Assembly (NCBI GenBank): GCA_024244665.1
Contig: JAAEOI010000562.1
Span: 1-13,899, forward strand
Direction: 5' to 3'
DNA: 13,899 nt
DNA from: Bacteroidota bacterium
Lineage (GTDB): Bacteria; Bacteroidota; Bacteroidia; Bacteroidales; GCA-2748055
This document shows positions 8,101-13,597 of the stretch, one piece after another (the stretch's first letter is position 1; each line of letters starts with the position of its first letter). Below the pieces are notes generated by a model. That model had not been told where the DNA came from. It saw only the letters and a program-made list of their open reading frames with translations, and searched no databases. Both the position numbers and the translations under genes were made by a program.

Positions 8101-8575
8101 CAATGTATTTATTGTCATAGGTGATGTAGGGATCATCCATGTTGATCCAATAGCCCATCTTTTCGGTCAGATCTTCCCAGATGTCGGTGTACTTCATAAC
8201 ATCCTTGCGGCATGCAGCATTGAATTCTGCGATGGAGATCTTGGTACCGATATCCTCCTTGGTGATTTTCATGGAGCCTTCAACGGCCAGTTCCACCGGG
8301 AGCCCGTGTGTATCCCAGCCGGCCTTTCGTTTTACCTGGAACCCCTGCTGAGTTTTATAGCGGCAAAAGAGGTCCTTGATAGTACGGGCCATTACGTGGT
8401 GAATGCCCGGTACACCATTGGCAGAAGGGGGTCCTTCGTTAAAAACAAAAGAGGGTCCTCCTTCACGTGTGCTCACCGATTTTACAAAGATCTGCTTTTC
8501 TTTCCAGAAGGCATTGATATCCTTGTTGATCTGCGACAGGTCAAACTTCTTATATTCAGGGAATTTATTACTCAT
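5141..8575 (-). CDS. ileS: isoleucyl-tRNA synthetase, type 2 (eukaryote-like), with GXHH signature
   Basis: A 1144-aa class I aminoacyl-tRNA synthetase that charges tRNA-Ile. The Rossmann catalytic domain has the nucleotide-binding signature at 57-60, reading Gly-Ile-His-His (context PSANGVPGIHHVMART), and KMSKR at 689-693 (NGNKMSKRLGNGVDP). The CP1 editing domain is shown by the Thr-rich AWTTTPWTLPSNTA and by GTGIVHTAPTFGADDY. The anticodon-binding domain follows (FVTENLSNWYVRLNRKRYW), then the long C-terminal region typical of type 2 enzymes. Length and the GLPVELAVE/FCRYKTQQGFQVKRKAGWDTHG block fit IleRS2. The canonical HIGH order (HXGH) is swapped to GXHH; such a variant has been reported in a subset of IleRS2 and linked to very strong mupirocin resistance. 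The gene heads the ileS-dksA/traR-lspA cluster and has a well-formed promoter upstream. Confidence 0.97.
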   Translation of the reverse strand: MSNKFPEYKKFDLSQINKDINAFWKEKQIFVKSVSTREGGPSFVFNEGPPSANGVPGIHHVMARTIKDLFCRYKTQQGFQVKRKAGWDTHGLPVELAVEGSMKITKEDIGTKISIAEFNAACRKDVMKYTDIWEDLTEKMGYWINMDDPYITYDNKYIETVWYLLKELYNKGLLYKGYSIQPYSPAAGSGLSTHELNQPGCYRDVKDTTVVAQFKVISDDHSAPLFEATDTEVYIMAWTTTPWTLPSNTALTVGAKIEYSLVRTYNPYTGIPVSVLVATELMGRYFPEKNGELAMDEYEPGNKHIPFKVVKTVKGEELKGISYEQLLEWVKPEGKAFKVLTGDFVTTEDGTGIVHTAPTFGADDYRVALANDIAALTVLDKDGNIQPLVDRKGRFFRLKDLDPGFVKERINTDRYAEFEGKFVKNEYDESKGEKDPTIDVDIVVALKLENKAFRIEKHVHNYPHCWRTDKPVLYYPLDSWFVRTTAMKERMIELNDTINWKPASTGTGRFEKWLENLQDWNLSRSRFWGTPLPIWITEDKKEQLCVGSVAELKTEIEKSVVAGFMEDNALEAFSEGDWSKKNYDLFDLHRPFVDEIVLVSESGEKMFREPVLIDVWFDSGAMPYAQYHYPFEHTEDFDQLFPADFIAEGVDQTRGWFFTLHAIATMLFDSVSFKNIISNGLVLDKNGNKMSKRLGNGVDPFSIIDQHGSDPLRWYMISNSQPWDNLKFDASGIDEVKRKFFGTLYNTYSFFALYANVDGFTYKAGEVPVEQRPEIDRWIISLLNSLVRDVKEEYENYEPTRAARLIQDFVTENLSNWYVRLNRKRYWGGEFNTDKRAAYQTLYSCLETVALLSAPIAPFYMDKLFNDLNGVTDRYTDESVHLTAFPSFDESLIDTELEKRMDVAQILSSMILGLRRKVNIKVRQPLNRMMIPVIESSFRDQVEEVKSLVLNEVNVKEIEYITDTAGILVKRIKPNFKSLGPRFGKLMKEIGSAINGMQQEEIAAFEKEQAFTITAGGQKIDLTLEDVEIISEDIPGWLVANEGPITVALDISISEELKQEGMARELINRIQNIRKESGFDVTDKIQVVIERHELINDAISTHGKYIGSQTLAESVQLADSLENMHSKRIDIDEDIYINIRVTRV

Positions 8576-8610
8576 CCAACACTCCGTTTGCAGCGATTAT
8601 TAAAATTGCA

Positions 8611-8641
8611 CAAAGATAGACGAGAGGGATGGATTATGCAA
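8611..8641 (-). promoter_or_regulatory. ileS promoter, Bacteroidota type
   Basis: On the minus strand TTG (plus 8639-8641), a 20-bp spacer, then TATCTTTG (plus 8611-8618) matches the Bacteroidota -33/-7 consensus TTTG-N19-21-TAnnTTTG. The -7 box is 35 bp upstream of the ileS ATG. Confidence 0.75.
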
Positions 8642-8667
8642 GGCATTTAGCTCCTGCGTGAATAGCG

Positions 8668-8797
8668 ATTGTTTTCGGTCTGTGCAAACGTTTGAAATGG
8701 GAGTTGTGTTGATGCTTCCGGACTGGGAAAGGGTGTTTACCTGGTGAAACTCCAAAACGAAGGAGAGCTCGTGATCCGCAGATTGGTTAAGATGTAA
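8668..8797 (+). pseudogene. relic of a T9SS C-terminal sorting domain (truncated, frameshifted)
   Basis: On the plus strand, 8708-8797 reads VDASGLGKGVYLVKLQNEGE then LVIRRLVKM and a stop. This is the characteristic end of a type A sorting domain of type IX secretion cargo (a '[VI]D[VA]SGL..G.Y[LI][VL]..' strand, then a basic 'RKLV[VK]' tail). Just upstream, in the next frame, 8668-8709 reads IVFGLCKRLKWELC, compatible with the preceding '..[VI]FG..V.....' strand, and ends in TGA at 8710. So an indel separates the two parts. No start codon or larger coding region precedes it; the upstream boundary meets the ileS promoter. It is best read as the last remnant of a deleted secreted protein gene. 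It could also be a chance ORF, but the motif order argues against that. Confidence 0.68.
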
Positions 8798-8827
8798 AAA
8801 AGCTCAATTTTTTCAGCCAATGGGATT

Positions 8828-9454
8828 CTACAGGTCGAAACCCAGGTCCGTCAGGCTGGTCCTTTCATGAATGTGGATGGCCTGGAATCCCAGTTCCTTT
8901 GATGCCTTGATGTTGTGGATGCTGTCGTCCAGGAAGAGTGTCTCCTGCGGCACAATCCCTGCATCATTGATCACATACTCCCACGCTTCAGCATCAGGTT
9001 TATGCCAGCCAATATCAAAGGAATAGTAGATTTTTTTAAAGAGATCTTTCATGGGTCTTCCGGCTGTTTCAAGGTACATCTGCTCGAATACAGGGACATG
9101 CAGCGGGGATGTATTACTCAACATGTACAGGTCATAACGCTCTTTCAGCCTATCCAGTAATTGTGTTCTCGTTCCTGGAATTCTCAATATCATGGCATTC
9201 CATGCCTTATTTAATTCCTCGTCTGACACATCAAGCCCGGTAATTCTCCGCACCTCATTCCTGAATTCCCCCGTACTTATTTTCCCGGTTTCATACCTGA
9301 AAAACAGGTCACTGGTCATGTTGTTGGGATACTGAAGCAGCTCCGATGGGAAATCAAGTTCATAGAAACGCTTCAGTGTGGCCTGCACATCAATATCCAG
9401 GATCACGCCCCCCAGGTCAAACAGAATGTTTTTAATGCTGTGTTCTTTTGGCAT
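8828..9454 (-). CDS. HAD-superfamily (subfamily IA) hydrolase, YihX-like
   Basis: A 208-aa phosphatase-type HAD protein. Motif I is FDLGGVILDID (nucleophile Asp13), motif II MLSNTSP (Ser113), motif III HKPDAEAW (Lys152) and motif IV LFLDDS (Asp176-Asp177). A helical C1 cap lies between motif I and motif II (about residues 20-100). The second Asp of the usual DxD motif is Gly15, as in the E. coli YihX (alpha-glucose-1-phosphatase) branch, which keeps the nucleophile but lacks the usual general acid at that site. The substrate cannot be read from sequence. It is divergent from mtnA with 46 bp between starts. On its strand TATCTTTG (plus 9474-9481) is a good -7 box, but I see no clear -33 element. 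Confidence 0.88.
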   Translation of the reverse strand: MPKEHSIKNILFDLGGVILDIDVQATLKRFYELDFPSELLQYPNNMTSDLFFRYETGKISTGEFRNEVRRITGLDVSDEELNKAWNAMILRIPGTRTQLLDRLKERYDLYMLSNTSPLHVPVFEQMYLETAGRPMKDLFKKIYYSFDIGWHKPDAEAWEYVINDAGIVPQETLFLDDSIHNIKASKELGFQAIHIHERTSLTDLGFDL

Positions 9455-9473
9455 TTTGTATATTCGTAAACGT

Positions 9474-9481
9474 CAAAGATA
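9474..9481 (-). promoter_or_regulatory. candidate -7 box for the HAD hydrolase gene
   Basis: On the minus strand this reads TATCTTTG, a perfect TAnnTTTG -7 element identical to the ileS one, 19 bp upstream of the ATG. There is no convincing TTG at the -33 distance, and the upstream part would overlap the mtnA start codon. Confidence 0.5.
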
Positions 9482-9500
9482 ACAGAAAAAGCAGAGAGCC

Positions 9501-10595
9501 GTGCGCATTGGAGATACCCATTACAGGACCATATGGCTGGACGATGACCCCACGGTGGTCAGGGTGATTGATCAGCGAAAACTCCCCTTTGAATTAGAGT
9601 TTATGGATCTCAGATTACTGGATGATGCCTGTTTTGCCATCAGCGAGATGGTGGTGCGGGGCGCTCCTTTGATCGGTGTAACTGCAGCCTTTGGGCTCTA
9701 CCTGGCCGGGTTGAACAGTGATGCATCGAATTGGTGCGATGAGGTAAAAGGGGCAGGGGAGCAACTGATTGCCACCAGGCCCACCGCTGTTAACCTGAAA
9801 TACGCTGTGGATCTTGGATTGGGAGAGTTGAATTGTGCCGGATCCAGGGAGGGGATGATCGAACGACTCTTTCACCTGGCCATGAACCTTGCCGAAAAGG
9901 AGGTGGAGCGCAGCCGGCAGATCGGGGAGCATGGCCTGGCCCTGATCAGGGATTGTTATGAAAAGAGGAATACCATGGTGAATATACTGACACATTGTAA
10001 TGCCGGCTGGCTGGCCTGTGTGGATTATGGGACTGCCACTGCGCCCATATACAGGGCGCACGATGAAGGCATCCCGTTGCATGTGTGGGTTGATGAGACC
10101 AGGCCCCGCAACCAGGGAGCCAGGCTTACCGCCTATGAGCTCGGGGAACACGGAGTACCCCATACAGTGGTGGTGGACAATGCCGGTGGACACCTGATGC
10201 AAAACGGGCAGGTGGACATGGTCATTGTGGGAAGCGACCGCACCACCCGTACCGGTGATGTGGCCAATAAAATCGGGACCTACCTGAAGGCCCTGGCGGC
10301 CCGTGACAACAACATTCCGTTTTACGTTGCCCTTCCCACCAGTACCATCGACAGGGTGCTGGCCAGCGGAAGTGAAATTGAGATTGAGAACAGGGATTCC
10401 GGGGAAGTATGTCATATGGATGGGTGGAACGATGAGGAGGACAAGTCCTCACGACTCAGGGTGCTTCCTGCCAGTTCGAAAGTTGCCAACCCGGGATTTG
10501 ATGTGACCCCGGCACGATTGGTAAGCGGGCTGATTACAGAAAAGGGAGTTTGCCCGGCCTCAGAGGAAGCAATCCAAAAGTTGTTTAAAGGATGA
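9501..10595 (+). CDS. mtnA: S-methyl-5-thioribose-1-phosphate isomerase (MtnA family)
   Basis: A 364-aa aldose-ketose isomerase that converts methylthioribose-1-phosphate to methylthioribulose-1-phosphate in methionine salvage; related enzymes act on 5-deoxyribose-1-phosphate. Conserved elements: MVVRGAPLIGVTAAFG (51-66), the catalytic-Cys region ILTHCNAGWLACVDYGTA (Cys166), VDETRPRNQGARLTAYEL, IVGSDRTTRTGDVANKIGTY with Asp246, and FYVALPTSTID. Cys166 and Asp246 match the known catalytic pair (Cys160 and Asp240 in B. subtilis) with constant offset. The start is GTG at 9501; MRIGDTHYRTIWL is the normal N-terminus and no ATG precedes it. The stop overlaps the next ATG by 4 bp (ATGA), so the two genes are probably translationally coupled. 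No other methionine-salvage gene is visible. Confidence 0.93.
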   Translation: MRIGDTHYRTIWLDDDPTVVRVIDQRKLPFELEFMDLRLLDDACFAISEMVVRGAPLIGVTAAFGLYLAGLNSDASNWCDEVKGAGEQLIATRPTAVNLKYAVDLGLGELNCAGSREGMIERLFHLAMNLAEKEVERSRQIGEHGLALIRDCYEKRNTMVNILTHCNAGWLACVDYGTATAPIYRAHDEGIPLHVWVDETRPRNQGARLTAYELGEHGVPHTVVVDNAGGHLMQNGQVDMVIVGSDRTTRTGDVANKIGTYLKALAARDNNIPFYVALPTSTIDRVLASGSEIEIENRDSGEVCHMDGWNDEEDKSSRLRVLPASSKVANPGFDVTPARLVSGLITEKGVCPASEEAIQKLFKG

Positions 10596-11743
10596 AAATT
10601 TTGAGAATACTACTGCCTCTCCTTATACTCTTCGGCCTGCAACCTGCATTCAGCCAGGAGGCTGAGCGGGGATCCTCAAACGGACAGCCCTTTTTTCAGC
10701 TGATTTACCACCAGGGAGTACACTGGAACCGGACCAAATACCTGCAGGAGCCGATGGAGGATGGCTTCAAGGGCATTGAGGCGAGAATTGGTTTCCAGAC
10801 CCTTGGAGGGGAGATTTGGCAGCAGTACAATCACTATCCGAAATACGGTCTGGGGATCCATTATGCTGATGAAATAAAGGATCGAAGTGATACCGCCCTG
10901 GGAAATCCCTTCAGTTTTTTTGCTTTTTACAATGTACCATTGGCCCGTTTTGGCCGCTTCACATTATATACCAACCTGTCGGCCGGATTGAGTTATGTCC
11001 GTCTGATCCATGATCCGGTAAGTAATCCGTTTAACGATATTGTGGGTTCACATATTAATCTCTACCTGGACCTGGATCTGAACCTGGCTGTGGAGCTTGG
11101 ACAGCGTACCGATCTGAACCTGGGTTACGGAATGACTCACTACTCGAACGGACGGATCCACATGCCCCAGAAAGGACTCAATAACTGGGGCTGGCTGGTG
11201 GGTATGACCTACCTTTTCGGGGGACCTGATGATCCTTTCAGGCGGGCAGAATTCATCTACACCGAACCACCCGAATTTGATCCCTTCGGAGAGGTTCAGC
11301 TGATGATGTCCGTGGGGGTAACCGAGTGGCAACCTGATGATGTAGATGAAGGGGTGCATTATTTTACATCCTCCTTCACAGCCGACTATGCATACCGCTA
11401 CAAAGCAAGGAGTGCAGTGACCCTTGGAATGGATGTGATGTACGACGGGTCCCTGAAGAATGCTATTAAAGGCTTTCCTCCCGATGATGTTACTACCTTC
11501 CAGAAAATGTACATGGGCGGCCACCTCGGTTACCAGTTTACAATCGATAAACTGACCTTTCTCGTAAACCTTGGAACCTACTTCCTTCACCACTCGTACG
11601 ACAGGAGGTTTTATTTTGCCAGGGCGGGTGCCCGCATACACTTCACAGACCACCTTGCAGGCCATATCTGTGTCAAGTCAAGGAACGGTATTCGATCCGA
11701 CTGGATCGAGTGGGGATTGGTATATTCCATAAGGCGTCGCTAA
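10592..11743 (+). CDS. PagL-like lipid A deacylase/acyloxyacyl hydrolase family outer-membrane protein
   Basis: A 383-aa protein with an N-terminal signal peptide (MKILRILLPLLILFG..., likely cleavage near AFSQ about residue 21). It has many amphipathic beta strands with aromatic girdles and a C-terminal strand ending near WGLVYSI, as expected for an outer-membrane barrel. The segment GYGMTHYSNGRIHMPQKGLNNWGW aligns with the PagL active site: His183 and Ser185 match PagL His126 and Ser128, but the catalytic Glu140 position is Asn197. PagL itself has about 150-185 residues; the second half here (from about residue 215) is extra and also beta-rich, a length I recall for Bacteroidota homologues. 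Lipid A remodelling is likely if the dyad is enough, but activity is uncertain. It overlaps mtnA by 4 bp. Confidence 0.72.
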   Translation: MKILRILLPLLILFGLQPAFSQEAERGSSNGQPFFQLIYHQGVHWNRTKYLQEPMEDGFKGIEARIGFQTLGGEIWQQYNHYPKYGLGIHYADEIKDRSDTALGNPFSFFAFYNVPLARFGRFTLYTNLSAGLSYVRLIHDPVSNPFNDIVGSHINLYLDLDLNLAVELGQRTDLNLGYGMTHYSNGRIHMPQKGLNNWGWLVGMTYLFGGPDDPFRRAEFIYTEPPEFDPFGEVQLMMSVGVTEWQPDDVDEGVHYFTSSFTADYAYRYKARSAVTLGMDVMYDGSLKNAIKGFPPDDVTTFQKMYMGGHLGYQFTIDKLTFLVNLGTYFLHHSYDRRFYFARAGARIHFTDHLAGHICVKSRNGIRSDWIEWGLVYSIRRR

Positions 11744-11747
11744 ACTA

Positions 11748-11778
11748 TTGCCAGATATTCCTAAATTGTGTAATATTG
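11748..11778 (+). promoter_or_regulatory. candidate tRNA promoter
   Basis: TTG (11748-11750), a 20-bp spacer and TAATATTG (11771-11778, one mismatch to TAnnTTTG) form a Bacteroidota-type promoter. The -7 box ends 40 bp before the mature tRNA 5' end. Confidence 0.55.
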
Positions 11779-11818
11779 CAATCCCAAATCCGGAGAACGA
11801 CCAGACCGGAAGATTACC

Positions 11819-11892
11819 GGGCCCATAGCTCAGCTGGTTAGAGCACCTGACTCATAATCAGGGGGTCGATGGTTCGAGCCCATCTGGGCCCA
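11819..11892 (+). tRNA. tRNA with anticodon CAT (Ile2 or elongator Met)
   Basis: A complete cloverleaf can be folded by eye: acceptor GGGCCCA/TGGGCCC (11819-11825 with 11885-11891), D stem GCTC/GAGC, anticodon stem CCTGA/TCAGG around loop CTCATAA with anticodon CAT, five-base variable loop, T stem GATGG/CCATC with loop TTCGAGC, and discriminator A (11892). CCA is not encoded. The GACTCATAATC core resembles the lysidine-modified Ile2 tRNA of E. coli more than elongator Met, so Ile2 is favoured, but the class cannot be settled by eye. It is not an initiator type (the anticodon stem lacks the three G-C pairs). The gene also serves as the apparent integration site of the AbiE island. Confidence 0.95.
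11849..11868 (+). repeat. direct repeat, left copy (attL-like, within tRNA)
   Basis: The 20-nt segment gactcataatcagggggtcg covers the end of the anticodon stem, the anticodon loop, the 3' anticodon strand and the variable loop of the tRNA. An exact copy in the same orientation lies at 13578-13597. Confidence 0.85.
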
Positions 11893-11893
11893 C

Positions 11894-11926
11894 AAGCCTC
11901 TCAGGATTTTAACTGGGAGGCTTTTT
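11894..11926 (+). terminator. intrinsic terminator after tRNA, overlapping abiEii 3' end
   Basis: Stem AAGCCTCTCAG (11894-11904) pairs with CTGGGAGGCTT (11913-11923) over 11 bp with one G-T wobble; the loop is gattttaa and a T run follows (11922-11926). It starts two bases after the tRNA and overlaps the last codons and stop of abiEii on the other strand. Confidence 0.8.
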
Positions 11927-12704
11927 GTTGAATATACTCACGAAAGAACATTACCTTTTTGGTTTCAGCCTGGTCGAACACCAGTTTTTCAAAGTCACGT
12001 GACTTTAGTTTGAAATCTGTTTCCCGGCAGGATTCCAGGATTTTGTTGTACAAATGAGCGTATGAAGTAATACCGAATTTAGCCTCCAGATAACCGAAAT
12101 CCTGATCTGTTTTTCCAGACAGGAAGATAAAATCATAAAAATCCCGGCCCTTTCCTCTTTCAAGAACGGCTCCGGTTTTCATAGAAAGAAGAATAGAAGG
12201 TGAAGGAGCGAAAATCTGAGTGAAGACATTGAACTTTTGTATAATAGGCTTTTCGGGTTCGTATTCATATTTATGTGGTTCGCATTCGATTTTGATCAGG
12301 AGTTTCTTTTCTCGGTGACCAGTGAAGCCCAAATCAAATATTAAACCCGGGAAAATGATGTTTCTTCTGAATGCAACCAGCTTCTTATCCTTTTCTTTGT
12401 CATCAGCTTCAACCTTAATGCCTTCTTGCCGTAGTCTGTCTATGACTTTGTCAGTCAGACCTATAAAATCTTCACGGGATAGATTGAAACAGTCGAAATC
12501 AAGATCCTCACTGAAACGTTGAATTTGATGGAGTATCCTCAGGTTGGTCCCTCCAATAAAACTCATCTTTGAAGCGTATTCCCCGGAAAAGATCATATCA
12601 AGCATCCGGTAATGAAAATACTCCTTCAGCATATATTCGTTGCGAGCTGGATTTCCTCGCAGGCCTTCTGCGAAAAAGGATTTTATCTCATCAAAACTTA
12701 TCAT
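11901..12704 (-). CDS. abiEii: AbiEii-type nucleotidyltransferase toxin
   Basis: A 267-aa AbiEii/AbiGii-family protein, the toxin of the AbiE abortive-infection/toxin-antitoxin system. The four motifs of this DNA polymerase beta-like nucleotidyltransferase group are present: GGTNLR (51-56), RFSEDLDFD with Asp67 and Asp69 (63-71), LLIKIECE (135-142, with Lys138 and Glu140), and KGRDFYDFIFL (185-195). Family members transfer nucleotides to cellular targets, in some homologues tRNA 3' ends, and stop growth; the target here is unknown. All catalytic residues look intact, so the toxin is probably active and needs its partner. The ATG overlaps the abiEi stop by 4 bp (12701-12704). Its last codons form part of the tRNA terminator hairpin, which places the gene end exactly at the tRNA junction. 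Confidence 0.92.
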   Translation of the reverse strand: MISFDEIKSFFAEGLRGNPARNEYMLKEYFHYRMLDMIFSGEYASKMSFIGGTNLRILHQIQRFSEDLDFDCFNLSREDFIGLTDKVIDRLRQEGIKVEADDKEKDKKLVAFRRNIIFPGLIFDLGFTGHREKKLLIKIECEPHKYEYEPEKPIIQKFNVFTQIFAPSPSILLSMKTGAVLERGKGRDFYDFIFLSGKTDQDFGYLEAKFGITSYAHLYNKILESCRETDFKLKSRDFEKLVFDQAETKKVMFFREYIQQKASQLKS

Positions 12705-13330
12705 AGACCATAAAGTTTAGTCAATTTCATTATTCTGCGTTCAAGCGCCTTGTTTTGATACCTTCCAAGATATTGGTAGAATTCAGGATTAATTATCTTT
12801 CCTAGTTCTGTTTCATTCAACCTCAGATCCTCAATGTCTCTTTCAGTGTTGTAGAAGCTATTGATATAGAAGAAATCCAGTAGGGTTTTCTGGGGTGTTG
12901 CCACCATGATTTGTCTGCTTGTTCCGATGCCGGAGGAATTCATATTCTCCAATACATATCCAAAGCCAAACAATTCCGGTTTCAAGCTGTGGTAGTCGAA
13001 TGACCCAAGAGGTGTGGAGAATTTGTTGGTCTTTTGTGTAGTTACAGAGGTGCATGTGGCTATCATTTCCGGGATCAGGTTGTACCAGGAAAGAGCGGAA
13101 TGCAAACTAACATAGGAAGGCGAATAGATCAGGTTGGCAGCCAACCATGCAATGTTTTTGTGACTTTCTGCATCATTGAAGGCATACCAGCGATTGCGCA
13201 GTTTCAGAATGTACCCTTTTTCCTGCCAGCGGACCAGGTTCATTAGGTTCATAGATGGAAATTGTTTTCTTACATCCTGCACTGAGAACACCCAGAATGG
13301 TCTCATCTTTGCCTGAAACTCAATCCACAT
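12701..13330 (-). CDS. abiEi: AbiEi-type antitoxin/transcriptional autorepressor
   Basis: A 209-aa protein from the chosen start. The N-terminal winged helix-turn-helix (about residues 13-52: FSVQDVRKQFPSMNLMNLVRWQEKGYILKLRNRWYAF) is followed by the AbiEi antitoxin domain with the characteristic YVSLHSALSWYNLIPE segment. Known AbiEi proteins counter the AbiEii toxin without forming a stable complex (type IV) and repress their own promoter by binding inverted repeats. The open frame runs back to a TTG at 13378, but that codon is the -33 box of a good promoter, and the TSS expected from the -7 box falls near 13341, so the ATG at 13330 (MWIEFQAK) is the likely start. It overlaps abiEii by ATGA. 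Pairing with a motif-complete AbiEii supports the call more than its own sequence does. Confidence 0.87.
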   Translation of the reverse strand: MWIEFQAKMRPFWVFSVQDVRKQFPSMNLMNLVRWQEKGYILKLRNRWYAFNDAESHKNIAWLAANLIYSPSYVSLHSALSWYNLIPEMIATCTSVTTQKTNKFSTPLGSFDYHSLKPELFGFGYVLENMNSSGIGTSRQIMVATPQKTLLDFFYINSFYNTERDIEDLRLNETELGKIINPEFYQYLGRYQNKALERRIMKLTKLYGL

Positions 13331-13332
13331 AT

Positions 13333-13370
13333 ATTTCCATTTATATACAAATATATATAATAATGGAAAT
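13333..13370 (-). promoter_or_regulatory. abiE operator: 9-bp inverted repeat flanking the -7 box
   Basis: ATTTCCATT (13333-13341) and AATGGAAAT (13362-13370) are a perfect 9-bp inverted repeat separated by 20 bp of A/T-rich DNA. The -7 box lies between the arms and one arm is in the -7/-33 spacer. It ends 3 bp before the abiEi ATG. Binding by AbiEi is inferred from known AbiE autoregulation. Confidence 0.7.
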
Positions 13371-13378
13371 AAAATCAA
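13348..13378 (-). promoter_or_regulatory. abiE operon promoter
   Basis: On the minus strand TTG (plus 13376-13378), a 20-bp spacer and TATATTTG (plus 13348-13355) exactly fit the Bacteroidota -33/-7 pattern, with the -7 box 17 bp before the abiEi ATG. Confidence 0.75.
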
Positions 13379-13577
13379 CTATCTAATTAATTGTGAGGTA
13401 CTGAAATAAGGTGCCAGTTTTTTCGCCAGTATTTCAACAAATTCATGTAAACCAGTGTAATAATTTACATAACAAAACTGTAAATTATATTGACACAAAC
13501 ACATAAATCCCTGTATATGATGAAGATAACACAAAGATTCCGATATTTTCGAAGCGGATAATATATAGAAAAAAGGA
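13379..13577. other. AT-rich non-coding stretch with inverted repeat
   Basis: I see no convincing gene here. An 8-bp perfect inverted repeat, TAATTTAC (13461-13468) and GTAAATTA (13480-13487) separated by 11 bp, lies about 90 bp from the right direct repeat; three TGTAA/TTACA-like steps cluster around it. It could be a recombinase arm site or a regulatory site. The short open frame on the minus strand (13600-13379) has no recognisable features and runs through the direct repeat. Confidence 0.4.
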
Positions 13578-13597
13578 GACTCATAATCAGGGGGTCG
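13578..13597 (+). repeat. direct repeat, right copy (attR-like)
   Basis: Exact 20-nt copy of tRNA bases 11849-11868 in the same orientation. The flanks differ sharply on the 5' side; on the 3' side, 13598-13613 (cactcaggcccctgca) retains only an uncertain likeness to a tRNA T arm. Confidence 0.85.

Larger units (their letters stand above)
11849..13597. mobile_element. putative mini-island in tRNA gene carrying AbiE, bounded by 20-nt direct repeats
   Basis: An intact tRNA at one end, an exact 20-nt copy of its anticodon-variable region at the other, and visibly AT-richer DNA with a phage-defence type module between them are the usual marks of tRNA-directed site-specific integration. There is no integrase or excisionase gene inside the roughly 1.7 kb, so it would have to be a non-autonomous or deleted element, or part of a larger array continuing beyond the window. 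The two ORFs fill 11901-13330; the rest (13379-13577) is non-coding. Confidence 0.6.

Noticed and set aside
7913..8650. A 245-codon open frame on the plus strand opposite ileS
   Set aside because: It lies fully antisense to the motif-rich start of ileS and its translation has no recognisable domain; it is a shadow of the real gene.
8796..8814. A6/T6 hairpin after the T9SS relic as a terminator
   Set aside because: The stem is only A-T pairs, too weak to claim as an intrinsic terminator.
9615..10415. A 266-codon open frame on the minus strand opposite mtnA
   Set aside because: It is antisense to conserved mtnA motifs and its Gly/His/Pro-rich translation has no family likeness.
13331..13378. 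N-terminal extension of abiEi from a TTG at 13378
   Set aside because: The extension crosses the inverted repeat and -7 box, and the TTG itself is the -33 element, so this stretch is promoter rather than coding.
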